Source: an uncultured Bacilli bacterium
Lineage (GTDB): Bacteria > Bacillota_I > Bacilli_A > RF39 > UBA660
NCBI GenBank assembly: GCA_944358565.1
Contig: CALVRK010000037.1
Location: 1-9,478 of the forward strand
Reading direction: 5' to 3'
DNA length: 9,478 nucleotides
Shown: in pieces, positions 1 to 5,845 of the stretch
How positions within the stretch are numbered: the first letter of the stretch is position 1
Layout of the letters: each line of letters begins with the position of its first letter
Notes under the pieces: model-generated
What the model saw: only the letters and a program-made list of their open reading frames with translations
Databases searched by the model: none
Told to the model about the DNA's origin: nothing
Position numbers and translations under genes: made by a program

Positions 1-20
1 TTTCTTGCTGGTACGGCCAT
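1..20 (-). CDS. rpmF: 50S ribosomal protein L32, 5' end only
   Basis: Only the first six codons and part of the seventh are in the window. They read MAVPAR and then probably K, the typical N-terminus of bacterial L32 (usually MAVPxRK). A strong Shine-Dalgarno, TAGGAGGTG at 26-34, lies five bases before the ATG and shares bases with the stop codon of yceD upstream. The yceD-rpmF pair is a widely conserved two-gene unit in bacteria, which supports the call despite the tiny fragment. L32 is a small zinc-ribbon protein of the large ribosomal subunit, but its cysteines would lie beyond the left edge and cannot be checked. Confidence 0.85.
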
Positions 21-31
21 AATAACACCTC

Positions 32-490
32 CTATAATAAATCTTTTAACTTAGCGAGGCTACTATTTGCCTTTGGTTCGCTATCAGTTATAAGTTCCCA
101 TCCGTCGCCCTTAGTCTTCATATTTTTAGCTTTTGGGCTAACAACTTTCATGGGAATTTCCATTAATATATTTTCCCATATTATTGGCAAAATATCAATA
201 GTTTTTTGGGTTTTTTTAAAGTTTTCCATCATTTCATTTAAATTTTCTTCAATTTCTAAAGTAAATGGATAGTCTACTGGTTCTAAAGTAAGACTGCAAG
301 GTAAAACCATTTTCCCTTTTATATTTAGCTTTATAAAATACTCTTCTAATTCAGAGGTTACTTCACCTTGAATATGTATTTCATTCATACTTAATATTCC
401 AGCTTTGTCTAAATCTTCTTTAGGAAAGTTTACTTTAGTATTGATGATAATTTTTGGTTTTGTATTTAAAACGCTTAAATCAATTTCCAT
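32..490 (-). CDS. yceD: YceD/DUF177 family protein
   Basis: A 152-residue protein of the DUF177 (YceD; YlbN in Bacillus) family. The family signature is seen around residues 62-80, where VLPCSLTLEPVDYPF contains the single Cys65 followed by the acidic/aromatic stretch common to this family. Length is normal for the family, and there is no signal peptide or membrane segment. The start is supported by AAGGTGAT seven bases upstream and by a near-consensus promoter just before it. The stop TAG lies inside the Shine-Dalgarno of rpmF, so the two genes are co-transcribed and probably translationally coupled. In plants and some bacteria the family has been linked to 23S rRNA accumulation and ribosome assembly, which fits the L32 partner; the exact role here is inferred. 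Confidence 0.9.
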   Translation of the reverse strand: MEIDLSVLNTKPKIIINTKVNFPKEDLDKAGILSMNEIHIQGEVTSELEEYFIKLNIKGKMVLPCSLTLEPVDYPFTLEIEENLNEMMENFKKTQKTIDILPIIWENILMEIPMKVVSPKAKNMKTKGDGWELITDSEPKANSSLAKLKDLL

Positions 491-505
491 GAAATCACCT
501 TAAAC

Positions 506-534
506 ATTATATATTATTTTTTGCTTTGGTGCAA
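506..534 (-). promoter_or_regulatory. sigma-A-type promoter of yceD-rpmF
   Basis: Read on the minus strand, TTGCAC (529-534) is separated by exactly 17 bases from TATAAT (506-511). The -35 matches consensus at four of six positions and the -10 is perfect. The predicted transcript start is near position 499, giving a very short leader before the yceD ribosome binding site. It is the best promoter in the divergent region. Confidence 0.75.
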
Positions 535-550
535 ATTGGTATGTTTTTTT

Positions 551-576
551 TATTTTTAGGTAAACTATTTTTAGGT
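551..576 (+). repeat. 11-bp direct repeat in the leader of the UPF0316 gene
   Basis: TATTTTTAGGT occurs at 551-561 and again at 566-576, a period of 15 bases. The second copy supplies most of the ribosome binding site of the gene starting at 584; the first carries the same AGGT core 15 bases further upstream. It may be a simple local duplication or a second ribosome-docking site. No function can be shown. Confidence 0.45.
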
Positions 577-583
577 GGTTCTT

Positions 584-1078
584 ATGAACATATTAATTTA
601 TATTTCTATATTTGTGTTTAAAATTATCGAAGATGCTTTAGCAACACTTCGATTAATTGTCGTTAGTAATGGGAAAAAGAAGTTAGGCGCTATTTTACAA
701 TTTGTTGTAACATTAATTTGGATTATATTAACTGGTACTGTTTTAATGGGGCTACAAAAAGATGTTTTTAAAGCAATTGCCTTTGCTTTTGGAGCTTTAT
801 TTGGTTCTTATTTAGGCAGTGTTTTAGAAGAAAAGATGGCGCTTGGGACTAATGTATTTATGGTAGAAGTAAATAATGATAAAGCAAATGATCTTATTAA
901 AGTTTTAGAAAAAGAAAAGTTTCAAATTTCAAAAATTAAAAGTGGGAATGATGGAAAAATTATTTTGATGATTACCGGAGCTAGAAAACAAACAAATAAA
1001 GTGGTTTCAATTATTCAAAAGGTTGACGATAAGGCAATTATTCTAAGTGAAAAAGTTAAGATTGTTCAAGCTCTTTAA
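584..1078 (+). CDS. UPF0316 family membrane protein (DUF5698 + DUF2179)
   Basis: A 164-residue protein of the UPF0316 family (Bacillus YebE type). The N-terminal half (residues 1-85) holds about three hydrophobic segments and the family motif TLRLIVVSNGKKK (21-33), then FGSYLGSVLEEKMALG, the hallmark junction of the DUF5698 membrane domain. The C-terminal half is a soluble alpha/beta domain of the DUF2179 kind, probably cytoplasmic and ligand-binding. I start it at ATG 584 rather than the in-frame GTG at 575, because AGGTGG (573-578) is the obvious ribosome binding site and covers that GTG. It is the only plus-strand gene here, divergent from yceD and convergent with the phosphodiesterase gene, whose 3' end it overlaps by 23 bp. 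Its biochemical role is unknown, and I see no convincing promoter of its own. Confidence 0.88.
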   Translation: MNILIYISIFVFKIIEDALATLRLIVVSNGKKKLGAILQFVVTLIWIILTGTVLMGLQKDVFKAIAFAFGALFGSYLGSVLEEKMALGTNVFMVEVNNDKANDLIKVLEKEKFQISKIKSGNDGKIILMITGARKQTNKVVSIIQKVDDKAIILSEKVKIVQAL

Positions 1079-1080
1079 CT
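1054..1080. other. imperfect inverted repeat across the convergent gene overlap
   Basis: AGTTAAGA (1054-1061) faces TCTTTAACT (1072-1080), complementary apart from one bulged base. It spans both stop codons of the two convergent genes, TAA at 1076-1078 on plus and TAA at 1056-1058 on minus. A weak stem-loop could help end transcription in both directions, but neither side has a good U-tract. The position is notable; the strength is low. Confidence 0.3.
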
Positions 1081-1688
1081 AATTTATACATCTGTTTAAA
1101 ATTGTCAGTAATGATGTTTGCATGCTTAGGTATTTTATCTAGTTCTTTTTTATTATTAATGGTCCATCTATAAGTTTCTTTTGAAGGAATATTTTTATTA
1201 TATAAATAATTAATAGAATTAAAATCAAAATCATTATTTAAGTATTTGGTATTGATTTTTATACTGATAATTAGTCCACATTTTATATTATAGTTTTCTT
1301 TAAAGTATTTTATAAATTTATAATTAAAACTACAAATATAATAATTTAAATTATATTTTTTTATTATACCAATTAACTTCTTAGACATAATTTTTATATT
1401 GTTGTCATCGACTTTAATTTCAATCATAAGTATTTTATTATTATGAACATTTTTTAATATTTCTTCCAACGTGTTTAGTCCTGATTTTTGCAATTTTATT
1501 ACATTAGTGTGACTAATATAATTTCCATTATAAAATGGGTCATGGTTGACAATTAGTTTGTGGTCTTTCGTTAATCTAACATCAAATTCGGCACCATCTG
1601 TATATTTACTATTTAGAGAATTTATAATAGCTTCTAAACTATTTTCTTTATGAATTCCATCATTACCTCTATGAGCAATTATTTTCAT
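1056..1688 (-). CDS. glycerophosphodiester phosphodiesterase, small cytosolic type
   Basis: A 210-residue GDPD-family protein, which would hydrolyse glycerophosphodiesters to sn-glycerol 3-phosphate and an alcohol. Seen in order: HRG (6-8) with catalytic His6; EN (15-16); the metal-binding pair in AEFDVRLTKD (Glu34, Asp36); the second catalytic His in NHDP (His49); MIEIK with Glu90; and a C-terminal WTINN like the family's WTVN strand. There is no signal peptide or lipobox, so it is UgpQ-like rather than secreted GlpQ-like. It is shorter than the usual 240-250 residues, and even more A+T-rich and Asn/Lys/Ile-rich than lepA. No Shine-Dalgarno is visible before the ATG, unlike nearly every other gene here. 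A structured untranslated segment lies directly upstream. Confidence 0.88.
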   Translation of the reverse strand: MKIIAHRGNDGIHKENSLEAIINSLNSKYTDGAEFDVRLTKDHKLIVNHDPFYNGNYISHTNVIKLQKSGLNTLEEILKNVHNNKILMIEIKVDDNNIKIMSKKLIGIIKKYNLNYYICSFNYKFIKYFKENYNIKCGLIISIKINTKYLNNDFDFNSINYLYNKNIPSKETYRWTINNKKELDKIPKHANIITDNFKQMYKLVKELEQS

Positions 1689-1724
1689 GGTAAAGTTTAT
1701 TTAATTATTTACATTTTTATACAT

Positions 1725-1747
1725 AAAAGGGCCGCTATAAAGCGACC
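1725..1747 (-). terminator. stem-loop with U-run (second of a tandem pair)
   Basis: On the minus strand GGTCGCT, loop TTAT, then AGCGGCC pairs over seven base pairs with one G-U wobble, followed by CTTTTA. On the plus strand the wobble becomes a C-A mismatch, so the structure is favoured on the minus strand. It sits about 40 bases before the phosphodiesterase start codon, where a terminator or attenuator would block read-through into that gene. Confidence 0.5.
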
Positions 1748-1754
1748 TAGGAGT

Positions 1755-1776
1755 AAAAAGTGAGTAGATTACTCAC
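1755..1776 (-). terminator. perfect 7-bp stem-loop followed by U5
   Basis: GTGAGTA, loop ATC, TACTCAC on the minus strand, immediately followed by TTTTT. The stem is perfect but modest in GC, and the U-run is short. It is the first of two tandem terminator-like hairpins in the untranslated segment. Confidence 0.45.
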
Positions 1777-1849
1777 AAAGAAATTATATTCCCCTTGCCC
1801 ATCCCTCGAATATTACTATTCTACCAACTAAATTTTTTTTGTTATATTT

Positions 1850-1878
1850 ATTATATAATTTTTTTAAACGCAAGGCAA
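1850..1878 (-). promoter_or_regulatory. sigma-A-type promoter in the tmk-phosphodiesterase gap
   Basis: Minus strand: TTGCCT (1873-1878), 17 bases, TATAAT (1850-1855). The -10 is perfect and the -35 has the TTG core. It lies just past the tmk terminator and over 150 bases before the next start codon. It therefore begins a new transcription unit with a long untranslated front end. Confidence 0.65.
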
Positions 1879-1900
1879 CACTGTTTTAAAAATTTATATC

Positions 1901-1923
1901 AAAAAAACAAGCTTTTGCTTGTT
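1901..1923 (-). terminator. intrinsic terminator of the lepA-tmk operon
   Basis: Minus strand AACAAGC, loop AAAA, GCTTGTT, merging into seven U. The first stem bases overlap the TAA stop codon of tmk. This is a textbook rho-independent terminator closing the seven-gene operon. Confidence 0.88.
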
Positions 1924-2608
1924 ATCCTCTTTTATTCATATACGGTTTCACGCTATTATAAACAATTTCATTTATGGCTTCAATATCTTTAGGCATTCCA
2001 TTTTCAGAACATTCTACTGTGACAAAGTTATATTTTTGAGCAAGTTCTATATAAGCAATTTCTGCTTGTTTTAAATGGTTTTTATCTTTTTCATGACCAT
2101 CAGCTTTTTCTTTGCGATGATTTTTTAATTCTTCAGCAACCACAGTTGGCATATGAAGAAAAATGGTTAAATCTGGTTTTGGTAATCCCATTAAATCAAA
2201 TTCTAATTTATCTAACCAGTTATACATATTATTTCTTTCTTTTTTATCAATAATCTTGCCACCTTGATGAGCCATATTAGAATATATATATCTATCAAGG
2301 ATAACATTATATCCTTGTTCTAATAAGAAAATTATTTTATCAATATTATATTTACGATCAGCTGCATAATATAATGAAGCCACTTTAGGATCAACCTTAG
2401 TAGACCCTTCTTCAAAATAACATTTATCAAACCCTTCTTTACCTAAGTAAGGCCCACCAATTATTCTACCAGTTGGCGAATTATAGTTTGGAAAAGAAAA
2501 GTTTTGAACTTGATACCCTTCTTCTCTTAGTTTTTTTATTAATAAATTGGTTTGTGTTTCTTTACCAGAACAATCTGTTCCTTCAATGGTTATTAATTTG
2601 CCTGTCAT
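1922..2608 (-). CDS. tmk: thymidylate (dTMP) kinase
   Basis: A 228-residue dTMP kinase, ATP + dTMP to ADP + dTDP, the step after thymidylate synthase. The P-loop is GTDCSGKETQ (10-19), with Glu17 where Walker A normally has Ser/Thr; Thr18 follows, and I recall this form from other Firmicutes. DRY at 105-107 is the family's DR motif. The PTGRIIGGPYLG stretch near 45-56 is the dTMP-side region, and the basic HRKEKADGHEKD (164-175) is the LID. Length is slightly above the usual 205-215. The ribosome binding site AAAGGAGA overlaps the folA stop codon, so it is the last, translationally coupled gene of the thyA-folA-tmk cassette. It ends in an intrinsic terminator. Confidence 0.95.
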   Translation of the reverse strand: MTGKLITIEGTDCSGKETQTNLLIKKLREEGYQVQNFSFPNYNSPTGRIIGGPYLGKEGFDKCYFEEGSTKVDPKVASLYYAADRKYNIDKIIFLLEQGYNVILDRYIYSNMAHQGGKIIDKKERNNMYNWLDKLEFDLMGLPKPDLTIFLHMPTVVAEELKNHRKEKADGHEKDKNHLKQAEIAYIELAQKYNFVTVECSENGMPKDIEAINEIVYNSVKPYMNKRG

Positions 2609-2611
2609 ATT

Positions 2612-3094
2612 TTATCTCCTTTTATATAAAACGTGTTTATATTTTATGCCCGTATTTTGGTCTTGGTTAATATCTAATATAGTTGCATTATAATCATCTT
2701 TATTAAACTTTGGAAAATAAGTATCGGCTTCTGCTTGTTTTTCTATTTCGGTTAAATATATTTTGTCAGTATAATCTAATAAAATTTTATAAATACTAGC
2801 ACCACCAATATTAAATATTTCTTCATCACTATTTTGATATTTTTTTAAAAAGCTTTGAATATCGTGATAAACTTCTATTTCAGGAATATCAATATTGTTT
2901 CTTGATAAAACTATATGTTTTCTTCCTGGCAATAGTTTGGGCAGGGATTCAAAAGTTTTCCGTCCCATAACAATAGTATGTCCAAGGGTTATATCTTTGA
3001 AAAATTTCATATCTCCTTTAAGATGCCATATTAAATTATTATTTTTTCCAAGTTCACCATTTTGACCTATGGCTGCAATAATCGATAGTCTCAT
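2612..3094 (-). CDS. folA: dihydrofolate reductase
   Basis: A 160-residue chromosomal-type dihydrofolate reductase, reducing dihydrofolate to tetrahydrofolate with NADPH. Seen: SIIAAIGQNGELG at the N-terminus with the flexible loop; LIWHLKGDMKFFK with the active-site acid Asp28 (equivalent of E. coli Asp27); GHTIVMGRKTFES, the NADPH-binding segment; LPGRKHIVLSR; and the FNIGGASIY nucleotide-binding turn near 94-102. Length is exactly the family norm. The ATG overlaps the thyA stop codon as ATGA, which implies translational coupling with thymidylate synthase. This is functionally sensible because ThyA produces the dihydrofolate that FolA consumes. No independent ribosome binding site is evident. 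Nothing suggests a resistance allele, though that cannot be judged by eye. Confidence 0.96.
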   Translation of the reverse strand: MRLSIIAAIGQNGELGKNNNLIWHLKGDMKFFKDITLGHTIVMGRKTFESLPKLLPGRKHIVLSRNNIDIPEIEVYHDIQSFLKKYQNSDEEIFNIGGASIYKILLDYTDKIYLTEIEKQAEADTYFPKFNKDDYNATILDINQDQNTGIKYKHVLYKRR

Positions 3095-4155
3095 TGGGCA
3101 AGTGGAAATCTAATTTTTCCGTGATGTTTATAATTTAAGAGTTTGACATCTTTGCAGTCTTTAGAGTTATCAAATTCAAAGAAATCTGTTATTTCAGGAT
3201 TTAACCATAACTCTGGAGCTTTTAAATCTTCTAATTCTTCGCCGCGACGAATTTGTTCCTTAATTCCTTCAATTTGGTTAATGTAAATATGAGCGTCTTT
3301 AATACTCCAATCTAAAGTTCCTGGTTTTAAGTTAGTAACCTGGGCTAGCATATTAAGTAAAACGGAATACTGCGTTACATTAAATGGTAGTCCTAGAGGA
3401 ACGTCACAACTTCTCTGGTGAACCCAAGCATTTAATTTTCCATCAGTTACATCCCATTCACTTGACCAAACACAAGATGGTAAAACTGCGGTATTAACAT
3501 AATCATCTTGCCATAAGCTCATGACATTACGTCTATCGTTTGGATTTGTTTTTAAATTATTGATTAAATTTTGAACCATTTCAAATTTACCAACAATATA
3601 TCCATAAGCTGTTCCAATGGTATGAGCATACTGTTTACCATAGAATTTTGCAGTCTTTATATTTTTCTTAACTGTTTCACGATCTGGAAACATTTTTAGA
3701 CTATTCTCTTCACTTAAACTTTTTGCGGTTAGAATATTGCCATTTTCATCAAGTTTATAATCCAATTTCCCATTATGGTTATGAACGGGAACACTATATG
3801 GATTTAAAACTGGTACTTCACGATTTTTATCATATGGAGTTTGTTCACTTGGAGCTTCGTAAATTCGGTAAATACCATCTTCATCAACTTCCCATTCATC
3901 CCAGATGTGAACATTTCTCTCTTGTAACCATCTGACATCATTGCTTTGCTGTTGATAAATCCAAAGCATCTCTAAAACAGCTTGTCTTATAAATAACTGT
4001 TTAGTTGTTAAAATTGGAAATTCTTCTTCTAAGTCAAAGTGAAAATGATGTGATGGTACTTTAATCGTATTTACACCAGTTCTATTTTCAACTTCTGTGC
4101 CCTCTTTTATTATTCTTTTACATAATTCAAGATAATCTTTATCCCATTTTGCCAT
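3091..4155 (-). CDS. thyA: thymidylate synthase, long form
   Basis: A 354-residue ThyA, converting dUMP and methylene-tetrahydrofolate to dTMP and dihydrofolate. Seen: NRTG (24-27) with a phosphate-binding Arg; LEMLWIYQ (61-68); IWDEW (84-88); NDRRNVMSLW (206-215); catalytic Cys228 in LPSCVW; QRSCDVPLGLPFNVTQYS (247-264) with the dUMP-binding Arg, Ser, Asp and Asn; and DAHIYINQIE (287-296). It is about 90 residues longer than E. coli ThyA, and the excess is one insertion between IWDEW and GTAYG (roughly 90-180). The usual PCH at the active site is PSCV, so the His after the catalytic Cys is Val. GAGGAG at 4164-4169 is the ribosome binding site, five bases after the HD gene. ThyA, not flavin-dependent ThyX, is certain. 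Confidence 0.96.
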   Translation of the reverse strand: MAKWDKDYLELCKRIIKEGTEVENRTGVNTIKVPSHHFHFDLEEEFPILTTKQLFIRQAVLEMLWIYQQQSNDVRWLQERNVHIWDEWEVDEDGIYRIYEAPSEQTPYDKNREVPVLNPYSVPVHNHNGKLDYKLDENGNILTAKSLSEENSLKMFPDRETVKKNIKTAKFYGKQYAHTIGTAYGYIVGKFEMVQNLINNLKTNPNDRRNVMSLWQDDYVNTAVLPSCVWSSEWDVTDGKLNAWVHQRSCDVPLGLPFNVTQYSVLLNMLAQVTNLKPGTLDWSIKDAHIYINQIEGIKEQIRRGEELEDLKAPELWLNPEITDFFEFDNSKDCKDVKLLNYKHHGKIRFPLAQ

Positions 4156-4160
4156 TTAAA

Positions 4161-4733
4161 TCACTCCTCTATTTCATTATTTTTAAATTTTACATCTAAA
4201 AATTTACGGCTTGCAAGAAAGTCACACATGTGAACAAATCTTTGATATTTATTATGTGGCACTGGAAGTACAACATCACTATATGGATTAGTATTCCACT
4301 GTCCCATGTGACTAGATATAACATTTGATAAGAATTCTATCTCTTCATCATTAAATGTCGTTTTATTTTTATTTTCTTTAATATAATTTGCCATCAACAC
4401 TGGATGATCAAATCTAACATATTTTTCTTTTACTTTTCCATGTTTTAGACCATCATGCATAATTAATGCAATTATCATGAGATCTTTTTCATCTTCAGTG
4501 AAAGAATAACCGATAACATCATTATTAGAAAGCTCATAAGCTATTTTCACAGCTACTTTAGTATGTCTAACAAGGCCTCCTTCACCTAAAGCGAATGCTG
4601 GATGATATTTACCAGTTGAACTAGCGGCTACCTCATAAAAATAATCTGGAAGAAGTTCTATTAATTTTTGGGCATTTTCACGATATTTTGGATTTTTAAT
4701 ATATGCAAGTTCCTTGTTAAAAGTATTATTCAT
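4161..4733 (-). CDS. HD-domain phosphohydrolase of unknown substrate
   Basis: A 190-residue protein with the metal-binding pattern of the HD superfamily: His57 in GGLVRHTKVAV, the HD doublet His93-Asp94 in IMHDGLKHG, further histidines at 98, 110 and 142 (SSHMGQW), and Asp171 in VHMCDFLASR. KYHPAFALGEGG (42-53) precedes the first His. There are no nucleotide-cyclase, RelA or response-regulator domains and no membrane segment. Its stop codon lies five bases before thyA, with the thyA ribosome binding site inside its last codons, so expression is coupled to dTMP synthesis. The family includes 5'-deoxynucleotidases and dNTP hydrolases. A role in deoxynucleotide turnover is a reasonable inference from position, not shown by the sequence. 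Ribosome binding site: AGGTGAT, six bases or so before the ATG. Confidence 0.85.
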   Translation of the reverse strand: MNNTFNKELAYIKNPKYRENAQKLIELLPDYFYEVAASSTGKYHPAFALGEGGLVRHTKVAVKIAYELSNNDVIGYSFTEDEKDLMIIALIMHDGLKHGKVKEKYVRFDHPVLMANYIKENKNKTTFNDEEIEFLSNVISSHMGQWNTNPYSDVVLPVPHNKYQRFVHMCDFLASRKFLDVKFKNNEIEE

Positions 4734-4756
4734 GCTATCACCTACTTTAAGATTAC

Positions 4757-4774
4757 CACAAACTAATGTTTGTG
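4757..4774. other. perfect 7-bp inverted repeat at the end of hemW
   Basis: CACAAAC (4757-4763), loop TAAT, GTTTGTG (4768-4774). It encloses the hemW TAG stop codon. There is no U-run on either side, so it is not a convincing terminator. It could slow decay or weaken read-through between hemW and the HD gene, the largest gap (29 bp) inside the operon. Confidence 0.4.
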
Positions 4775-5845
4775 TAAAGTAAAATCGATAAAATTTAATA
4801 AAACTTCATTAGAAGTATACAGATATTTTGAATTAATATAAATATTGTTTTTATTTTCTATTAATAATTTTTGTGATAAAAGTTCGTTTATTATATTTAT
4901 TTCCTTTAAACTAATTTTATATTTTTGATAAAAATTTTGTTTATTAATTCCTGCTATTTTTCTAAAACCTAGGATAAATTCATTTTGAATAGTTTCGTCT
5001 AATGAAAGTTCATCTTTTACTAAAATATAATTTCCCTTTAAATATTCAGTTAAGCTTCTAGTATTTTCATATCTAATATTATCAATATATCCGCTAGCGC
5101 CTAATCCAAATCCGTAATAGTTTTCATTATTCCAATAAACTAGATTATGTTTAGATTGGTATTTTGGTTTGGAAAAGTTACTCAATTCATATTGTTCATA
5201 ATTATTATCTTTTAAAGTTTGAACAATTAAATCATACATATCTCTTTCTCTATCCTCTTCTAAAGGAGTATAGTTATCAATATATAGTTTAGTATTTGGT
5301 TCTAAAATCAAGCAGTATGTCGATATATGAGTAGGATTTAATTTAACTATTTTATTTAAATCTGATTTTAAATCATTAATACTTTGATTTTGAAAGCCAT
5401 ACATCAAATCAATATTTATATTGTCAAAATTTTTAAAAGCATTATTTAAATTTTCGGCATTTAACTTCCTATTTAATATTTTTAAAGTTTTTTTATTAAA
5501 TGTTTGAACCCCTATACTTAGTCTATTAATATGTTGTTTTAAAAAATTAATTTTATCTAAGGTTAGGTCTTCACTATTACTTTCAAAAGTTATTTCAGTA
5601 TCTTCATCAATATTAAATATTTTTAAAATAATAAATAAACGTGTTAAATCTTCTAAGCTTAGAGAACTTGGTGTGCCGCCACCAATATATAATGTTTTGA
5701 CATATTCACCGTGGTATTTTTGCTTAATTTCTTTTTCTAAGGATGTTAGGTATTTATTTATCCATTGGTTGTTTTTTAGAACTTTACAAAAATCACAGTA
5801 AGTACAGATGGATGAACAAAAAGGAATATGAATATAAATACTCAT
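4763..5845 (-). CDS. hemW: radical SAM heme chaperone HemW (HemN-like)
   Basis: A 360-residue radical SAM protein of the HemN/HemW group, slightly short of the usual 375-380. IYIHIPFCSSICTYCDFC places the iron-sulfur cysteines at 10, 14 and 17, with an extra Cys at 20 giving CX3CX2CX2C. GGGTPS at 55-60 is the SAM-binding motif, and DLMYGFQNQ and YYGFGLGASGYI are typical HemW segments. The order lepA-hemW is conserved in many Firmicutes and supports HemW over true HemN, which is longer and has a CX3CX2CXC motif. HemW is a heme-binding chaperone that delivers heme to respiratory enzymes; whether this organism uses heme cannot be seen here. Its ATG overlaps the stop codon of the 224-aa gene by one base (TAATG). 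Composition is very A+T- and Asn-rich. Confidence 0.9.
   Translation of the reverse strand: MSIYIHIPFCSSICTYCDFCKVLKNNQWINKYLTSLEKEIKQKYHGEYVKTLYIGGGTPSSLSLEDLTRLFIILKIFNIDEDTEITFESNSEDLTLDKINFLKQHINRLSIGVQTFNKKTLKILNRKLNAENLNNAFKNFDNINIDLMYGFQNQSINDLKSDLNKIVKLNPTHISTYCLILEPNTKLYIDNYTPLEEDRERDMYDLIVQTLKDNNYEQYELSNFSKPKYQSKHNLVYWNNENYYGFGLGASGYIDNIRYENTRSLTEYLKGNYILVKDELSLDETIQNEFILGFRKIAGINKQNFYQKYKISLKEINIINELLSQKLLIENKNNIYINSKYLYTSNEVLLNFIDFTLHKH

Larger units (their letters stand above)
1725..1843 (-). ncRNA. putative small RNA or structured 5' leader of the phosphodiesterase gene
   Basis: The minus-strand promoter at 1850-1878 would start a transcript near 1843 that contains no good open frame on that strand. 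It could fold into three stem-loops: ATATTC/GAATAT around a purine-rich 16-base loop (1786-1813 region); a perfect 7-bp stem GTGAGTA/TACTCAC (1760-1776) followed by five U; and GGTCGCT/AGCGGCC (1730-1747, one G-U pair) followed by CUUUUA. The last two look like tandem intrinsic terminators. It is either an independent RNA of about 115-120 nt or an attenuator-type leader for the phosphodiesterase gene 40 bases downstream. I compared it by eye with SRP RNA, T-box and purine riboswitch core motifs and recognise none. Confidence 0.42.

Noticed and set aside
575..583. GTG at 575 as start of the UPF0316 protein.
   Set aside because: The GTG is part of the ribosome binding site AGGTGG serving ATG 584.
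1760..1831. A 23-codon plus-strand frame, GTG start, with AGGAG six bases upstream.
   Set aside because: It lies wholly in the antisense of the hairpin region, has no promoter on that strand and encodes no recognisable peptide; the AGGAG is probably chance.
1725..1843. T-box or other known riboswitch before the phosphodiesterase gene.
   Set aside because: The terminator-like end resembles a T-box terminator, but the GGGTGGNACC T-box core is absent and I recognise no other riboswitch core.
1795..1992. Plus-strand frame of 65 codons rich in Tyr, Leu and Phe.
   Set aside because: TTG start with no ribosome binding site, and it runs through the tmk terminator into antisense of tmk; a product of A+T-rich composition.
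3723..3935. Plus-strand frame of 70 codons, and similar frames at 2473-2670 (plus) and 6947-7129 (minus).
   Set aside because: All lie inside well-supported genes (thyA, tmk/folA, lepA) in other frames, with no initiation signals or recognisable products.
3091..4163. Mollicutes code 4 (TGA as Trp), suggested by the A+T-rich composition.
   Set aside because: thyA and the HD gene both end at TGA at the expected family length, the thyA one in an ATGA overlap, and Trp is TGG throughout.
4757..4774. Inverted repeat at the hemW end as an operon-internal terminator.
   Set aside because: No U-run on either strand and only 7 A+T-rich base pairs; recorded only as an inverted repeat.
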